From assembly GCA_034189325.1 (NCBI GenBank), contig JAXHUM010000081.1:1-62150 (forward strand): a stretch of DNA of 62,150 bases, given 5' to 3'. Origin of the DNA: JAXHUM01 sp034189325 (lineage in GTDB: Bacteria; Desulfobacterota; DSM-4660; Desulfatiglandales; Desulfatiglandaceae). Under the pieces are notes generated by a model that saw only the letters and a program-made list of their open reading frames with translations, searched no databases and was not told where the DNA came from. Below are positions 8,374 through 16,807 of this stretch, in pieces; the stretch's first letter is position 1, and every line of letters starts with the position of its first letter. The position numbers and the translations under genes are program-made.

Positions 8374-9726
8374 ATGGACAACATATCCATATTAAAGGAA
8401 AGAGAAACACAGATCTATCAAAAGGGGAGTCGGCGGTTTGATATCTCATGTGGAAAGAAGAGCCTGGCCGGTTCCATCAGTCAGCGGGCCTGTGTGTTTT
8501 GCGGCTCCAGGGTGGTGCTCTACCCCATTGCTGATGCGCTGCATCTCATACACGGCCCCATCGGGTGCGCCTCCTACACCTGGGATATCCGTGGATCCCT
8601 TTCATCGGGCCCCGAACTCCACCGGATGAGTTTTTCCACGGATCTCGACGAGCGCGATATTATCTTCGGAGGCGAAAAAAAACTCTACAAGGCCCTGGTC
8701 GCGCTCATCGACAAGTACAAACCCAATGCGACCTTTGTTTACGCCACCTGTATTGTGGGTTTGATCGGAGATGATATCGATTCCATCTGCAAACGGGTGT
8801 CCCGGGAAAGAGGCATACCCGTCCTTCCGGTACATTCGGAAGGGTTTAAAGGGACCAAAAGAGATGGATACAAGGCGGCGTGTGATGCCATGGCAAAGAT
8901 TGTCGGGACCGGGCCAACAGAAAGCATCGGGCATTTGAGCCTCAACATCATGGGTGAATTCAATATTGCCGGTGAAGCATGGACCATTCGAAAATACTAC
9001 GAACAGATGGGCCTGGAGGTGGTGTCTGTTTTTACGGGGGATGGCCGGGTCGATAATATCAAGCGTTCTCACGGGGCCGCTCTTAACGTGGTTCAATGTT
9101 CGGGATCCATGATGCCTCTGGCCGAGATCATGAAGAGAAAATACGGCATCCCCTTTAAGCGCGTATCTTATTTCGGAATCGAGGACATGTCAAAGGCCCT
9201 TTACGATGTGGCCGGACATTTCGAAGAATACCCTCAGGTCATGGAAAAGGCCCGGTCCATTGTCCTGGACGAGGTAAAGGCGATACAACCGGTGCTGAAG
9301 AGATACAAAGGAAAACTCGATGGCAAAAAGGCCGCCGTTTATGTGGGAGGGGCCTTTAAGGCCTTCTCCATGATCAAGGCCTTGAGATCGCTCGGGATGG
9401 ATGTTGTCCTGGTCGGATCTCAGACAGGCAACAGGGATGATTACAGACTGTTAAAGGAAATGTGCGAAGAGGGGACCGTGATAGTGGATGACGCAAACCC
9501 CCTCGAGCTTTCCAAATACTGCATCGAGAAAGGGGTGGAACTCTTTATCGGCGGCGTCAAGGAAAGGCCCATGGCGTATAAGCTGGGGATCGGTTTTTGC
9601 GATCACAATCATGAAAGAAAACTCCCCCTGGCAGGGTACAGCGGGATGCTCCATTTTGCCGAGGAGGTCTATGCTTCAGTGACCAGTCCGGTATGGCAAT
9701 TCGCGCCGGAAAGGAAGTTCTCCTGA
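8374..9726 (+). CDS. nifE: NifE, FeMo-cofactor assembly scaffold
   Basis: 450 residues, homologous to NifD. With NifN it forms the heterotetramer on which the NifB product is matured to FeMo-cofactor by addition of Mo and homocitrate. Conserved cysteines appear as RACVFCGS, GPIGCASY and ATCIVGLIGDD, and there is a QCSG in place of the cofactor-binding MCHRS of NifD. ATG 8374 has GAGGCAGGGG upstream; the open frame extends back into nifK without a better start. It is cytoplasmic and co-transcribed with nifN. Confidence 0.93.
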   Translation: MDNISILKERETQIYQKGSRRFDISCGKKSLAGSISQRACVFCGSRVVLYPIADALHLIHGPIGCASYTWDIRGSLSSGPELHRMSFSTDLDERDIIFGGEKKLYKALVALIDKYKPNATFVYATCIVGLIGDDIDSICKRVSRERGIPVLPVHSEGFKGTKRDGYKAACDAMAKIVGTGPTESIGHLSLNIMGEFNIAGEAWTIRKYYEQMGLEVVSVFTGDGRVDNIKRSHGAALNVVQCSGSMMPLAEIMKRKYGIPFKRVSYFGIEDMSKALYDVAGHFEEYPQVMEKARSIVLDEVKAIQPVLKRYKGKLDGKKAAVYVGGAFKAFSMIKALRSLGMDVVLVGSQTGNRDDYRLLKEMCEEGTVIVDDANPLELSKYCIEKGVELFIGGVKERPMAYKLGIGFCDHNHERKLPLAGYSGMLHFAEEVYASVTSPVWQFAPERKFS

Positions 9727-9736
9727 AAGGGAAAAA

Positions 9737-11104
9737 ATGAAAGCAGAGGAAAAAACAGAATACAAGCCCACCAGTAACGCCTGCAAGCTCTGCAGCCCCC
9801 TGGGTGCGTCCCTGGTTTTCCGGGGCATTGAAAAATCCGTGCCCCTGCTCCACGGTTCCCAGGGGTGCTCCACCTATATACGACGTTACTTGATCAGCCA
9901 CTTTAAGGAACCTGTGGATATTGCATCGTCCAATTTCACTGAAGAGACCGCTGTTTTCGGCGGGGGTGCCAATCTGAAGCTGGCCATAGACAACATCATC
10001 AAACAGTATGGTCCGGACCTGATAGGCGTTGCCACCACATGCCTGAGTGAGACCATTGGAGACGATGTCCCTGGAATTGTCAGAAACTACCTCCAGGACA
10101 ATTGCCATGTAAAGGCTCCATCCATCGTTACCGTATCCACACCCAGTTATTCAGGGACCCATATGGAGGGGTTCCACAGAGCGGTGAGGGAAACGGTTGC
10201 GTCACTAGCTGAGAGGAAAAACAGCGGCAGAGCGCCGCACATCAATGTTTTCCCTGGGATGTTGTCTCCGGCCGATTACCGACATCTTAAAGAGATATTC
10301 TCCGATTTCGGCGTGAAGTGCCACATGGTTCCCGATTATTCAGAGACCCTTGATGGTCCCCTGTGGGCTGAATACCGGAAAATACCCAAAGGGGGAACGC
10401 CTGTAAGACATATCATTGCCATGGGAGACGCTTTGGCAAGCATAGAGATGGGAAGGATCCTTACCGAAACAGAGAGCGCCGGGAAATTACTGAAACAGAA
10501 GTTTGAGGTCCCCTGCTACAGCCCCGGGCTTCCCCTGGGCATCCGTGAGACGGATGTCTTTTTTGATGTTGTATCGGAAATTACCGGAAAACCGATGCCG
10601 GAGAAGTATGCAGCGGAAAGAGGCAGGCTCATTGACGCCTATGCTGACGGGCACAAATATGTTTTCGAGGCCCGGGCCGTGGTCTACGGAGAAGAAGATC
10701 TGGTGGTGGGGCTGGCCTCTTTTTTATCGGAGATAGGCGTGGTTCCGGCTATGTGCGCATCAGCAGGGACAAGCGGTCATTTAAGGGCCAGGCTACGCCG
10801 GGTCATTGATGACTTTGATGACAGAGGCATTCAGGTGCTGGACGGAGTCGATTTTGTGGAGATCGGGGATGCTTCCAAAAAAATGGCCCCTGATTTTTTA
10901 ATTGGGAGCAGCAAGGGATACAGGCTTGCCCGGGAAATGAACACGCCTCTGATCAGAGTCGGATTTCCGATCCACGACCGAATGGGTGGCGCAAGGATCG
11001 TCCATATCGGTTACAGGGGCGCCCAGCAGTTGTTCGATATGATTTCAAACACCATTATAGCATCCAAACAGGATACGTCGCCCGTGGGTTATACCTATAT
11101 GTGA
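9737..11104 (+). CDS. nifN: NifN, FeMo-cofactor assembly scaffold
   Basis: 455 residues, homologous to NifK, the partner of NifE. Visible marks are NACKLCSPLGA near the N-terminus, HGSQGCSTYIRRY, TTCLSETIGDD, and the C-terminal SPVGYTYM often seen at the end of NifN. The NifEN complex accepts the 8Fe core from NifB. It begins 10 bases after nifE and is followed 17 bases later by nifB. No separate nifV, nifS or nifU is present in the window, which is normal for group III clusters, whose homocitrate source and Fe-S assembly are encoded elsewhere. Confidence 0.93.
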   Translation: MKAEEKTEYKPTSNACKLCSPLGASLVFRGIEKSVPLLHGSQGCSTYIRRYLISHFKEPVDIASSNFTEETAVFGGGANLKLAIDNIIKQYGPDLIGVATTCLSETIGDDVPGIVRNYLQDNCHVKAPSIVTVSTPSYSGTHMEGFHRAVRETVASLAERKNSGRAPHINVFPGMLSPADYRHLKEIFSDFGVKCHMVPDYSETLDGPLWAEYRKIPKGGTPVRHIIAMGDALASIEMGRILTETESAGKLLKQKFEVPCYSPGLPLGIRETDVFFDVVSEITGKPMPEKYAAERGRLIDAYADGHKYVFEARAVVYGEEDLVVGLASFLSEIGVVPAMCASAGTSGHLRARLRRVIDDFDDRGIQVLDGVDFVEIGDASKKMAPDFLIGSSKGYRLAREMNTPLIRVGFPIHDRMGGARIVHIGYRGAQQLFDMISNTIIASKQDTSPVGYTYM

Positions 11105-11121
11105 TGCATTAGGAGAAAAGA

Positions 11122-12381
11122 ATGGACCTGTCCAATCATCCCTGTTTCAACGCCAAAATGCGCGGTGTTTACGGAAGGGTACATCTCCCGATCGCCCCGA
11201 GGTGCAACATCCAATGCAGATACTGCGATCGTAAATACGACTGCGTCAATGAAAGCCGGCCCGGCGTGACCAGCGCGGTTCTCACTCCGAGGCAGGCCAT
11301 GATCTATCTCGATTTTGTGATTGAAGAAGTCAAAAACATTTCGGTCGTGGGAATAGCCGGTCCGGGAGATCCCTTTGCCAACCCCCGGGAGACCATGGAA
11401 ACGCTTCGCCTGGTTCGGAAAAACCACCCTGAAATGATCTGTTGTGTGGCCACGAACGGTTTGGGCATAGGGCCTTATATTGATGAACTTGCCGAGATCA
11501 ACGTCAGCCATGTGACCATCACCTTAAACGCCATAGACGCGGAAATCGGATCCAAAATCTATTCCTTTGTCCGATGTGGGAAAAAGGTGCTGAGTCCGAA
11601 AGCGGGCTTTAAGGTCTTGCTGGAAAGGCAGATGGAAGCCATCACACGACTAAAAGAGAAAAACGTCACGACCAAAATCAATACCATCATCATGCCGGGA
11701 ATCAACGAGGATCACATTGAAGCAGTAGCCAGGAAAGTGTCTGATCTGGGAGTGGATATTCTGAATTGCATTCCTTTTTATCCCAACAAGGGCGCTGCCT
11801 TTGCCCATATGAAAGAGCCTTCCAAAGAAATAGTGGCACGGATTCGAAAGAAGGCTGCTCAATATCTTCCCCAGATGCTTCACTGCAAACGATGCAGGGC
11901 CGATGCCGTGGGAATTCTGGGAGAAAACAACAGCGTTAAAATCATGGAAAAGCTGCAGGAATGCTCCGAACTTCCTGAAATTCATGGTGAGAAAAGACCC
12001 TATGTAGCGGTTGCCAGCCTGGAGGGGGTTCTGGTCAATCAGAAGCTGGGCAAAGCCAGAGAACTTCTCATTTACGGAAATGAGGATGGAAAAATTATCT
12101 ATGTTGAGATGCGGAAGACGCCGGAGCCGGGCGGAGGCCTGAAGCGGTGGACGGAACTCGCTGCATTGATCAGCGATTGTCGCGCCCTTCTTGTGGCTGG
12201 TATCGGCGACAATCCCCGGCGTGTGCTGCAGCAAAAAGGTATCGACATCCTGGAACTGGACGGTTTGATAGAAGATGCTGCAGAGGCGGTTTTTGAAGGG
12301 CACAGCATGAATTACATGGTGCGAAGGGATATCAGGGCCTGCAATGGAGCGCATCCCATGGCAGGAATGGGCTGCATGTAA
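11122..12381 (+). CDS. nifB: NifB, radical SAM FeMo-cofactor core synthase with NifX-like tail
   Basis: 419 residues. The N-terminal radical SAM domain has the CX3CX2C cluster motif CNIQCRYC (C28, C32, C35), then C41, and fuses two 4Fe-4S clusters with a carbide to make the 8Fe core. From about residue 300 the protein continues as a NifX/NafY-type domain ending in CNGAHPMAGMGCM, so it is the two-domain NifB form. AGGAG precedes ATG 11122. A second, free-standing NifX-like gene follows at 12852. Confidence 0.95.
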   Translation: MDLSNHPCFNAKMRGVYGRVHLPIAPRCNIQCRYCDRKYDCVNESRPGVTSAVLTPRQAMIYLDFVIEEVKNISVVGIAGPGDPFANPRETMETLRLVRKNHPEMICCVATNGLGIGPYIDELAEINVSHVTITLNAIDAEIGSKIYSFVRCGKKVLSPKAGFKVLLERQMEAITRLKEKNVTTKINTIIMPGINEDHIEAVARKVSDLGVDILNCIPFYPNKGAAFAHMKEPSKEIVARIRKKAAQYLPQMLHCKRCRADAVGILGENNSVKIMEKLQECSELPEIHGEKRPYVAVASLEGVLVNQKLGKARELLIYGNEDGKIIYVEMRKTPEPGGGLKRWTELAALISDCRALLVAGIGDNPRRVLQQKGIDILELDGLIEDAAEAVFEGHSMNYMVRRDIRACNGAHPMAGMGCM

Positions 12382-12451
12382 ATCAAGCGAATTGGATGGA
12401 ACATATTAGGAGAGGCTCCGACACCATAATAAACAGGAGGGACCATAGATA

Positions 12452-12754
12452 ATGGAAAAACCAACACACCATATTTTTGTCTGTTCAAGTTTCAGGGCAT
12501 CCGGCGAGATGAAAGGGGCGTGCAACAAAAAAGGATCAACGGATTTACTCCTCTATACGGAAAACGAAATATCAGACAGGGGCATGGATGTATTGCTGAC
12601 AAGTACCGGATGCATGAAACAGTGTGATAACGGCCCTGTTATGGTGATCTACCCGGAAAACTACTGGTACGGTAACGTGGAGAGCGAAGAGGCGGTCGAT
12701 GAAATCCTTGATGCCCTGGAAGAGGGAGAGGCGGCTCTGAATTTGTTGTTATGA
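12452..12754 (+). CDS. 2Fe-2S thioredoxin-like ferredoxin of the nif cluster
   Basis: 100 residues of the thioredoxin-fold 2Fe-2S ferredoxin family. Four cysteines fit the cluster: C11 (FVCSSF), C24 (GACNKKG), C54 and C58 (STGCMKQCDNGP), followed by the conserved PVMVIYP. Proteins of this family are commonly encoded beside nifB and are thought to carry electrons for nitrogenase or cofactor assembly; that role is inferred from position. GGAGGG lies 10 bases before ATG 12452. It is the first gene after nifB, separated by 70 bases with no visible promoter. Confidence 0.85.
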   Translation: MEKPTHHIFVCSSFRASGEMKGACNKKGSTDLLLYTENEISDRGMDVLLTSTGCMKQCDNGPVMVIYPENYWYGNVESEEAVDEILDALEEGEAALNLLL

Positions 12755-12851
12755 CATCTTCGATTTTCATCAAAAAAGTCGGGCCTTGGTTCTTGAGAAG
12801 TTACAACGCTTTCACCTTTGACGATCCTGTTCAGAGATGAGGAGAATAATA

Positions 12852-13166
12852 ATGACCGTACCAAGAATTGCCGTGGTCTCAACGGATGGAAAGACCGTAA
12901 ACGACCACTTTGGCAGGGCGGAAAGATTCCTAATATATGACCTTCGCGACCGATTAACATTCGTAGAAGAACGTCTTACGGAAAAATATTCGGCCAAAGA
13001 CCCAAGTCATTCTTTTGAGCCGGACAGATTTAACCATGCTGCGGCCCTGCTCAGAGATTGCAGTAAAATTTATGTGACGCGGATAGGCGAGATTCCTGCC
13101 GCAAAACTAAAAGAGCTTGGGATCGAACCGATAGTCTATGAAGGCGATATTGCCGGTATAGTATAA
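12852..13166 (+). CDS. NifX/NafY-type FeMo-cofactor carrier protein
   Basis: 104 residues of the dinitrogenase iron-molybdenum cofactor biosynthesis domain: RIAVVSTDGKTVNDHFGRA at the N-terminus, then YVTRIGEIPAAKLKELGIEP. Such proteins hold the NifB product or FeMo-cofactor during transfer. ATG 12852 is preferred over 12837 because GAGGAG lies 7 bases before it. The HFGRA motif carries the histidine usually involved in cofactor binding. It may overlap in function with the NifX-like tail of NifB. Calling it nifX itself would go beyond what the sequence shows. Confidence 0.85.
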   Translation: MTVPRIAVVSTDGKTVNDHFGRAERFLIYDLRDRLTFVEERLTEKYSAKDPSHSFEPDRFNHAAALLRDCSKIYVTRIGEIPAAKLKELGIEPIVYEGDIAGIV

Positions 13167-13270
13167 GCCAGGGCTGAGGGTGGCACGTCTTCAAGAAGTC
13201 GAGGCGTCTTGAAAACTGTGATGGCAAATCTCCTGAAAAGCCTCCCAAGGGATAGAAAAAGATTACGATA

Positions 13271-14029
13271 ATGCCCGTCTTTTTGAGAACATACAAAATC
13301 TGTTTAGTAGCCTTGCTGGCATGTTTTGCCTCTTCCACTGTTTGTGCCCAGAAAGGACCTAAAGAACTTCTCGTCTTTGCCGGGGCAGGAATGAGGATGC
13401 CTCTCAATGAAATAGGTCAGAGAATTAAGGATCTGCATGGGATAACGGTCTTGTACGATTATGGAGGTAGTGGAAGGCTGGGCAATAAAATACTTGCAGG
13501 GCAAATCCCTGACCTCTTTATTCCCGGGAGCGACAAGTGGGCAAAAATCTTAAAGACCGAAGGCTATGTGGAATATTGCTTTCCTCTTGCCTGGCATGGG
13601 TCTGTCATCATCACGCCTAAAGAAAATAATAGGGTAAACTCCCTCGGTGATTTTACAGACAGGAGCAACCGACTTGTGCTGGGCGATATCCGGGCGTGTG
13701 CCATAGGCGGCGCTTCTGCTGAAATATTCAAAAAAGCAGGCCTTGAAGAATCCAGGATGAATATAAGGGCCAGGGCCGTGACCGTTAAACAATTGATCTT
13801 ATGGATCGAGGGAAATAATGCCGAGGCCGCTGTGGTATGGAGAGCGGACGCTGTCCAGTCCGGCAGAGTCAGGATTATCGGCATCCCGGAGCCGTATAAT
13901 ATCAAGAACATTATTCCGGTCTGCAGGATGGTAAGGCACGGAAAAGAGGCAGAGATATACGTTCATTATCTTTTGAGCGTTGAAGGCAAAGAGATTTTCA
14001 AGAAATATGGGTTTGAGGTAATGGAATAA
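13271..14029 (+). CDS. modA: ModA, periplasmic molybdate-binding protein
   Basis: 252 residues with an N-terminal signal peptide (hydrophobic LVALLACFASSTVCA, likely cleavage after A26), then a class II periplasmic binding fold. Recognisable ModA/WtpA-like segments are LLVFAGAGMRMPLNEIG, YGGSGRLGNKI and the hinge around GNNAEAAVVWRAD. It should capture molybdate (tungstate cannot be excluded) for the ModBC transporter, supplying the FeMo-cofactor pathway encoded just upstream. The 104-base gap before it contains a TGGCAC at 13181 without a matching -12 element and a 7-bp inverted repeat (TTCAAGA/TCTTGAA, 13190-13213). Confidence 0.85.
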   Translation: MPVFLRTYKICLVALLACFASSTVCAQKGPKELLVFAGAGMRMPLNEIGQRIKDLHGITVLYDYGGSGRLGNKILAGQIPDLFIPGSDKWAKILKTEGYVEYCFPLAWHGSVIITPKENNRVNSLGDFTDRSNRLVLGDIRACAIGGASAEIFKKAGLEESRMNIRARAVTVKQLILWIEGNNAEAAVVWRADAVQSGRVRIIGIPEPYNIKNIIPVCRMVRHGKEAEIYVHYLLSVEGKEIFKKYGFEVME

Positions 14030-14817
14030 ATGAAGAATTTTTTTTTGACCTGACGGTTTCGATCATTGCAGCCATCTTTGTGTGTCTGATAGCCTTCCCC
14101 ATTCTAGCCCTTTTCACTGCGACTTCGTTTGGAGAGCTGGCATGTCGATTTGGATCGCCCAGTGTATTATCTTCTGTTCTCATAAGCCTTGAAACATCGC
14201 TGAGTGTCGTCTTCCTGTCATTATGTCTGGGAATCCCCGTGGCCTACTTGCTTGCGATGAAGAGCTTTAAAGGCAAAGAGATACTCGATACGCTGGTTGA
14301 TCTTCCTATTTCCATGCCTCCCCTTGTGGCAGGTCTGGCCCTTTTGATCTTGCTGGGGGGGAACAGCAAGTTTGGCAGATTGTTGATCGACCATGGTGTG
14401 GATCTGTTGTTCTCTAAGAAGGGAATCATCATTGCGCAACTTTTTGTTTCTATCCCCTTTCTAATAAAATCGACAAAGGACGCCTTTGAATCGATAAACA
14501 AAGATCTTATCAAGGCCGCATTGAGCCTGGGAGCGTCAGAATTTCGGATGTTTAGAACGATCCTGCTCCCCCTGGCCAAAAAAGGTATTTATACTGGCAT
14601 GATTATGACCTGGGCCAGGGCGCTGGGGGAGTTCGGCGCTACCTCGATGGTGGCCGGCTGCATTCCCTCTAGAACCGAAACAATGACAGTGGCCATTTAC
14701 CAGAATGCCATGTCAGGGGAGGCACCCGCTGCAATCGCTGTTGCCCTGCTCTTGCTGGTGTTTTCATTCACATTGTTGCTGGTTTTTAAATCACGGGTCA
14801 GAGTACAGGTGGGATAA
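14030..14817 (+). CDS. modB: ModB, molybdate ABC transporter permease, frameshifted at a T9 run
   Basis: The permease carries the EAA-type loop (SLGASEFRMFRTILLPLAKKG) and several membrane segments. A normal start at ATG 14030, abutting the modA stop, would read MKNFFF but hits TGA eight codons in. Adding one T to the run of nine T (14038-14046) joins MKNFFFDLTVSIIAAIF to the long frame and restores the first membrane helix, giving about 262 residues. Without the shift only GTG 14080 is available, which drops part of that helix. This is either a homopolymer sequencing error, transcriptional slippage on T9, or a true mutation. Confidence 0.8.
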
Positions 14818-14824
14818 AGGACAA

Positions 14825-15991
14825 GTGAGTATTTTATTAAAGGGAATATCAAAAAGCTATAATGGACGGTCTGTGCTGAGGAATTTAGACCTAGAGATTA
14901 ATCAGGGAGAATTTCATATGCTTTTAGGACCAAGCGGCGGCGGCAAAACAACGGCACTGTCGATTATGGCCGGGCTGGTTAAACAGGATAGGGGGTCAGT
15001 TTTCATCGGCAGCAGGGATGTAAGCGATCTTCCTCCCGGCAAGAGAAAAATAGGGTTTGTCTTTCAGGATCATGCCCTGTTTCCCCATCTAAACGTGTTT
15101 GAAAACATCGCTTATGGGCTGAGACAGAGAAAAATCAAGAGACAAGAGATAATCAGGAAGGTCGATAGTTGTTTGAAGGGATTGGGCATGGCAAAAGAAA
15201 AAGACAAATTTCCACATCAGTTAAGCGGGGGGCAAAAGCAAAGGGTTGCTCTGGCCAGGGCCCTGGTTCTTGAGCCTGAAGCCCTCTTGATGGACGAGCC
15301 TATGTGCAGTCTGGACACTATGACCAAGGAGATAGTGCGGGATCAATTGAAACGCATTCAAAGGAAAACAGGGGTGACCACGGTCTACGTGACACATGAC
15401 CAGGAGGAGGCCGCCTGTTTGGGAGACCGCGTTTCAGTGCTTAACAAGGGGCAGGTGGATCAGACAGACTCTCCTTTCGGGCTGTTCCATCATCCCAGAA
15501 CCAGGTTTGTGGCCCGCTTTGTGGGGACGAACAATATCCTGAGGGTTGGTGTAACCAGTCTAAAACAGCAGGAAGCGATCGTCCATGTGCGTCATGAAAG
15601 GATCAAACGAGTTTTTCCAATAAGGGTCAGGAGATATCCTCTCTTTGACAAAAGAAAAGAAATTGACCTGTGTATTCATCCCGGAAGTATATTGTTAAAA
15701 AAGAAGAATGGTGTTGTTGACGACCGCCTTAACAGGATTGAAGGTTCGATTACCCACATACGCTCCAACCTTCATGTTGTAAGCGTGAATATTGACGCCA
15801 AAGGGTTGGCTTTGCAGGCAACAGTTCCCCGGAATCGCTTTTCTTTTCATATTGGTGAAGAGATATGGGCCTGCTTCGCCATGGATGCGCCCCACCCCCT
15901 GTGTGGAAGATCGTGCAGAGAGGACGAGCCTTTAAGGAAATGCGGGAAGATGCCCCCCATCTCTGTTTGGAGGGATGATTATGAATGTTGA
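14825..15991 (+). CDS. modC: ModC, molybdate ABC transporter ATPase
   Basis: 388 residues from GTG 14825 (AAAGGA upstream); a reading from 14705 would overlap modB. It has Walker A GPSGGGKTT, signature LSGGQKQRVALARAL, Walker B ALLMDEP and the H-loop VYVTHDQEEA. After about residue 240 comes a regulatory tail with a TOBE-like segment, as in ModC and related CysA/PotA-type ATPases. It energises ModB. It begins 7 bases after modB, completing modABC downstream of the nif genes and presumably in their regulon. Confidence 0.88.
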   Translation: MSILLKGISKSYNGRSVLRNLDLEINQGEFHMLLGPSGGGKTTALSIMAGLVKQDRGSVFIGSRDVSDLPPGKRKIGFVFQDHALFPHLNVFENIAYGLRQRKIKRQEIIRKVDSCLKGLGMAKEKDKFPHQLSGGQKQRVALARALVLEPEALLMDEPMCSLDTMTKEIVRDQLKRIQRKTGVTTVYVTHDQEEAACLGDRVSVLNKGQVDQTDSPFGLFHHPRTRFVARFVGTNNILRVGVTSLKQQEAIVHVRHERIKRVFPIRVRRYPLFDKRKEIDLCIHPGSILLKKKNGVVDDRLNRIEGSITHIRSNLHVVSVNIDAKGLALQATVPRNRFSFHIGEEIWACFAMDAPHPLCGRSCREDEPLRKCGKMPPISVWRDDYEC

Positions 15992-16172
15992 GATCTCGCA
16001 GAAGTCCCAATATCTGCGTTATAGGGGATCCTTCATCACTGTGCCGTAGGATAACGATCCATCATCTTTCAGGATCAAGGCCTTCAAAAAGGGAATGCGC
16101 GATCTTCTTGTGCCCAATGGACATGAACAGGGACCTTGAATGGAGAGAAAACCAATAGGAGCGCTGTTTGCC

Positions 16173-16631
16173 ATGAACATCACAATTCGAAATGCTCGTT
16201 TTGACGATTTGGACACCATGACGGAGCTTCTCAGTGAACTGTTTTCCATTGAAGCTGATTTTGCAGTCGATGAACAACGCCAGCGTCGGGGGCTTTCCCT
16301 GATAATGAGCACCTTGGGTGAAACCGGTTTAATTAAAGTGGCCGAAGTAGACGGAGAGGTGGTGGGGATGTGTACCATTCAAACCCTGGTATCTACGGCC
16401 GAAGGCGGCAAGGTCGGCCTAATAGAAGATATGGTGGTGTCCCCCTGCTTCCGAGGTAAGGGCGTAGGTCGGTTGCTGATGGAGCAGATCGAGGATTGGG
16501 CCGTGAGGCACGATATGACCCGGCTACAATTATTGGCTGATCGTACCAATATTTCGGCCTTAAATTTTTACCGTGAAATGGATTGGAATCCCACCCGACT
16601 TATCTGCATGAGACGCACATGGAATGATTAG
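16173..16631 (+). CDS. GNAT-family N-acetyltransferase
   Basis: 152 residues from ATG 16173, with AGGAG 11 bases before; an earlier in-frame ATG at 16140 has no ribosome site. It has the GNAT acetyl-CoA loop RGKGVGRLL preceded by the beta strand IEDMVVSP, and ends with the usual ALNFYREMDW. The substrate is unknown; GNAT genes often neighbour nif clusters, but no role is established here. A decayed copy of this gene sits at 949-1085, on the far side of the nif island. Confidence 0.8.
   Translation: MNITIRNARFDDLDTMTELLSELFSIEADFAVDEQRQRRGLSLIMSTLGETGLIKVAEVDGEVVGMCTIQTLVSTAEGGKVGLIEDMVVSPCFRGKGVGRLLMEQIEDWAVRHDMTRLQLLADRTNISALNFYREMDWNPTRLICMRRTWND
16328..16464 (+). repeat. right copy of the 137-bp GNAT direct repeat
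   Basis: Partner of 949-1085, same orientation, 127 of 137 bases identical by hand count. Unlike the left copy it lies in an intact gene. The pair is 15.4 kb apart and brackets nifA through modC. Confidence 0.85.
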
Positions 16632-16807
16632 ACGCGATTCTTTCTCGTAACAGCCCCATTCTAATCGGGGCAGTCCGCTCTATTTCGTATTTATTGGCAT
16701 GTTTATTGCATAAGCTGGTGGAGGCTCTTGTCCTCAGTCGTCGGCTCAAAATCGGCCGGCCATCCACAAATGACCAGGACCTGTGATGCAGGGAAAGGGA
16801 CTTCGGC

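Noticed and set aside
13181..13195. TGGCAC upstream of modA as a sigma-54 promoter
   Set aside because: The -12 position reads CAAG rather than TTGC, so the pair is incomplete.
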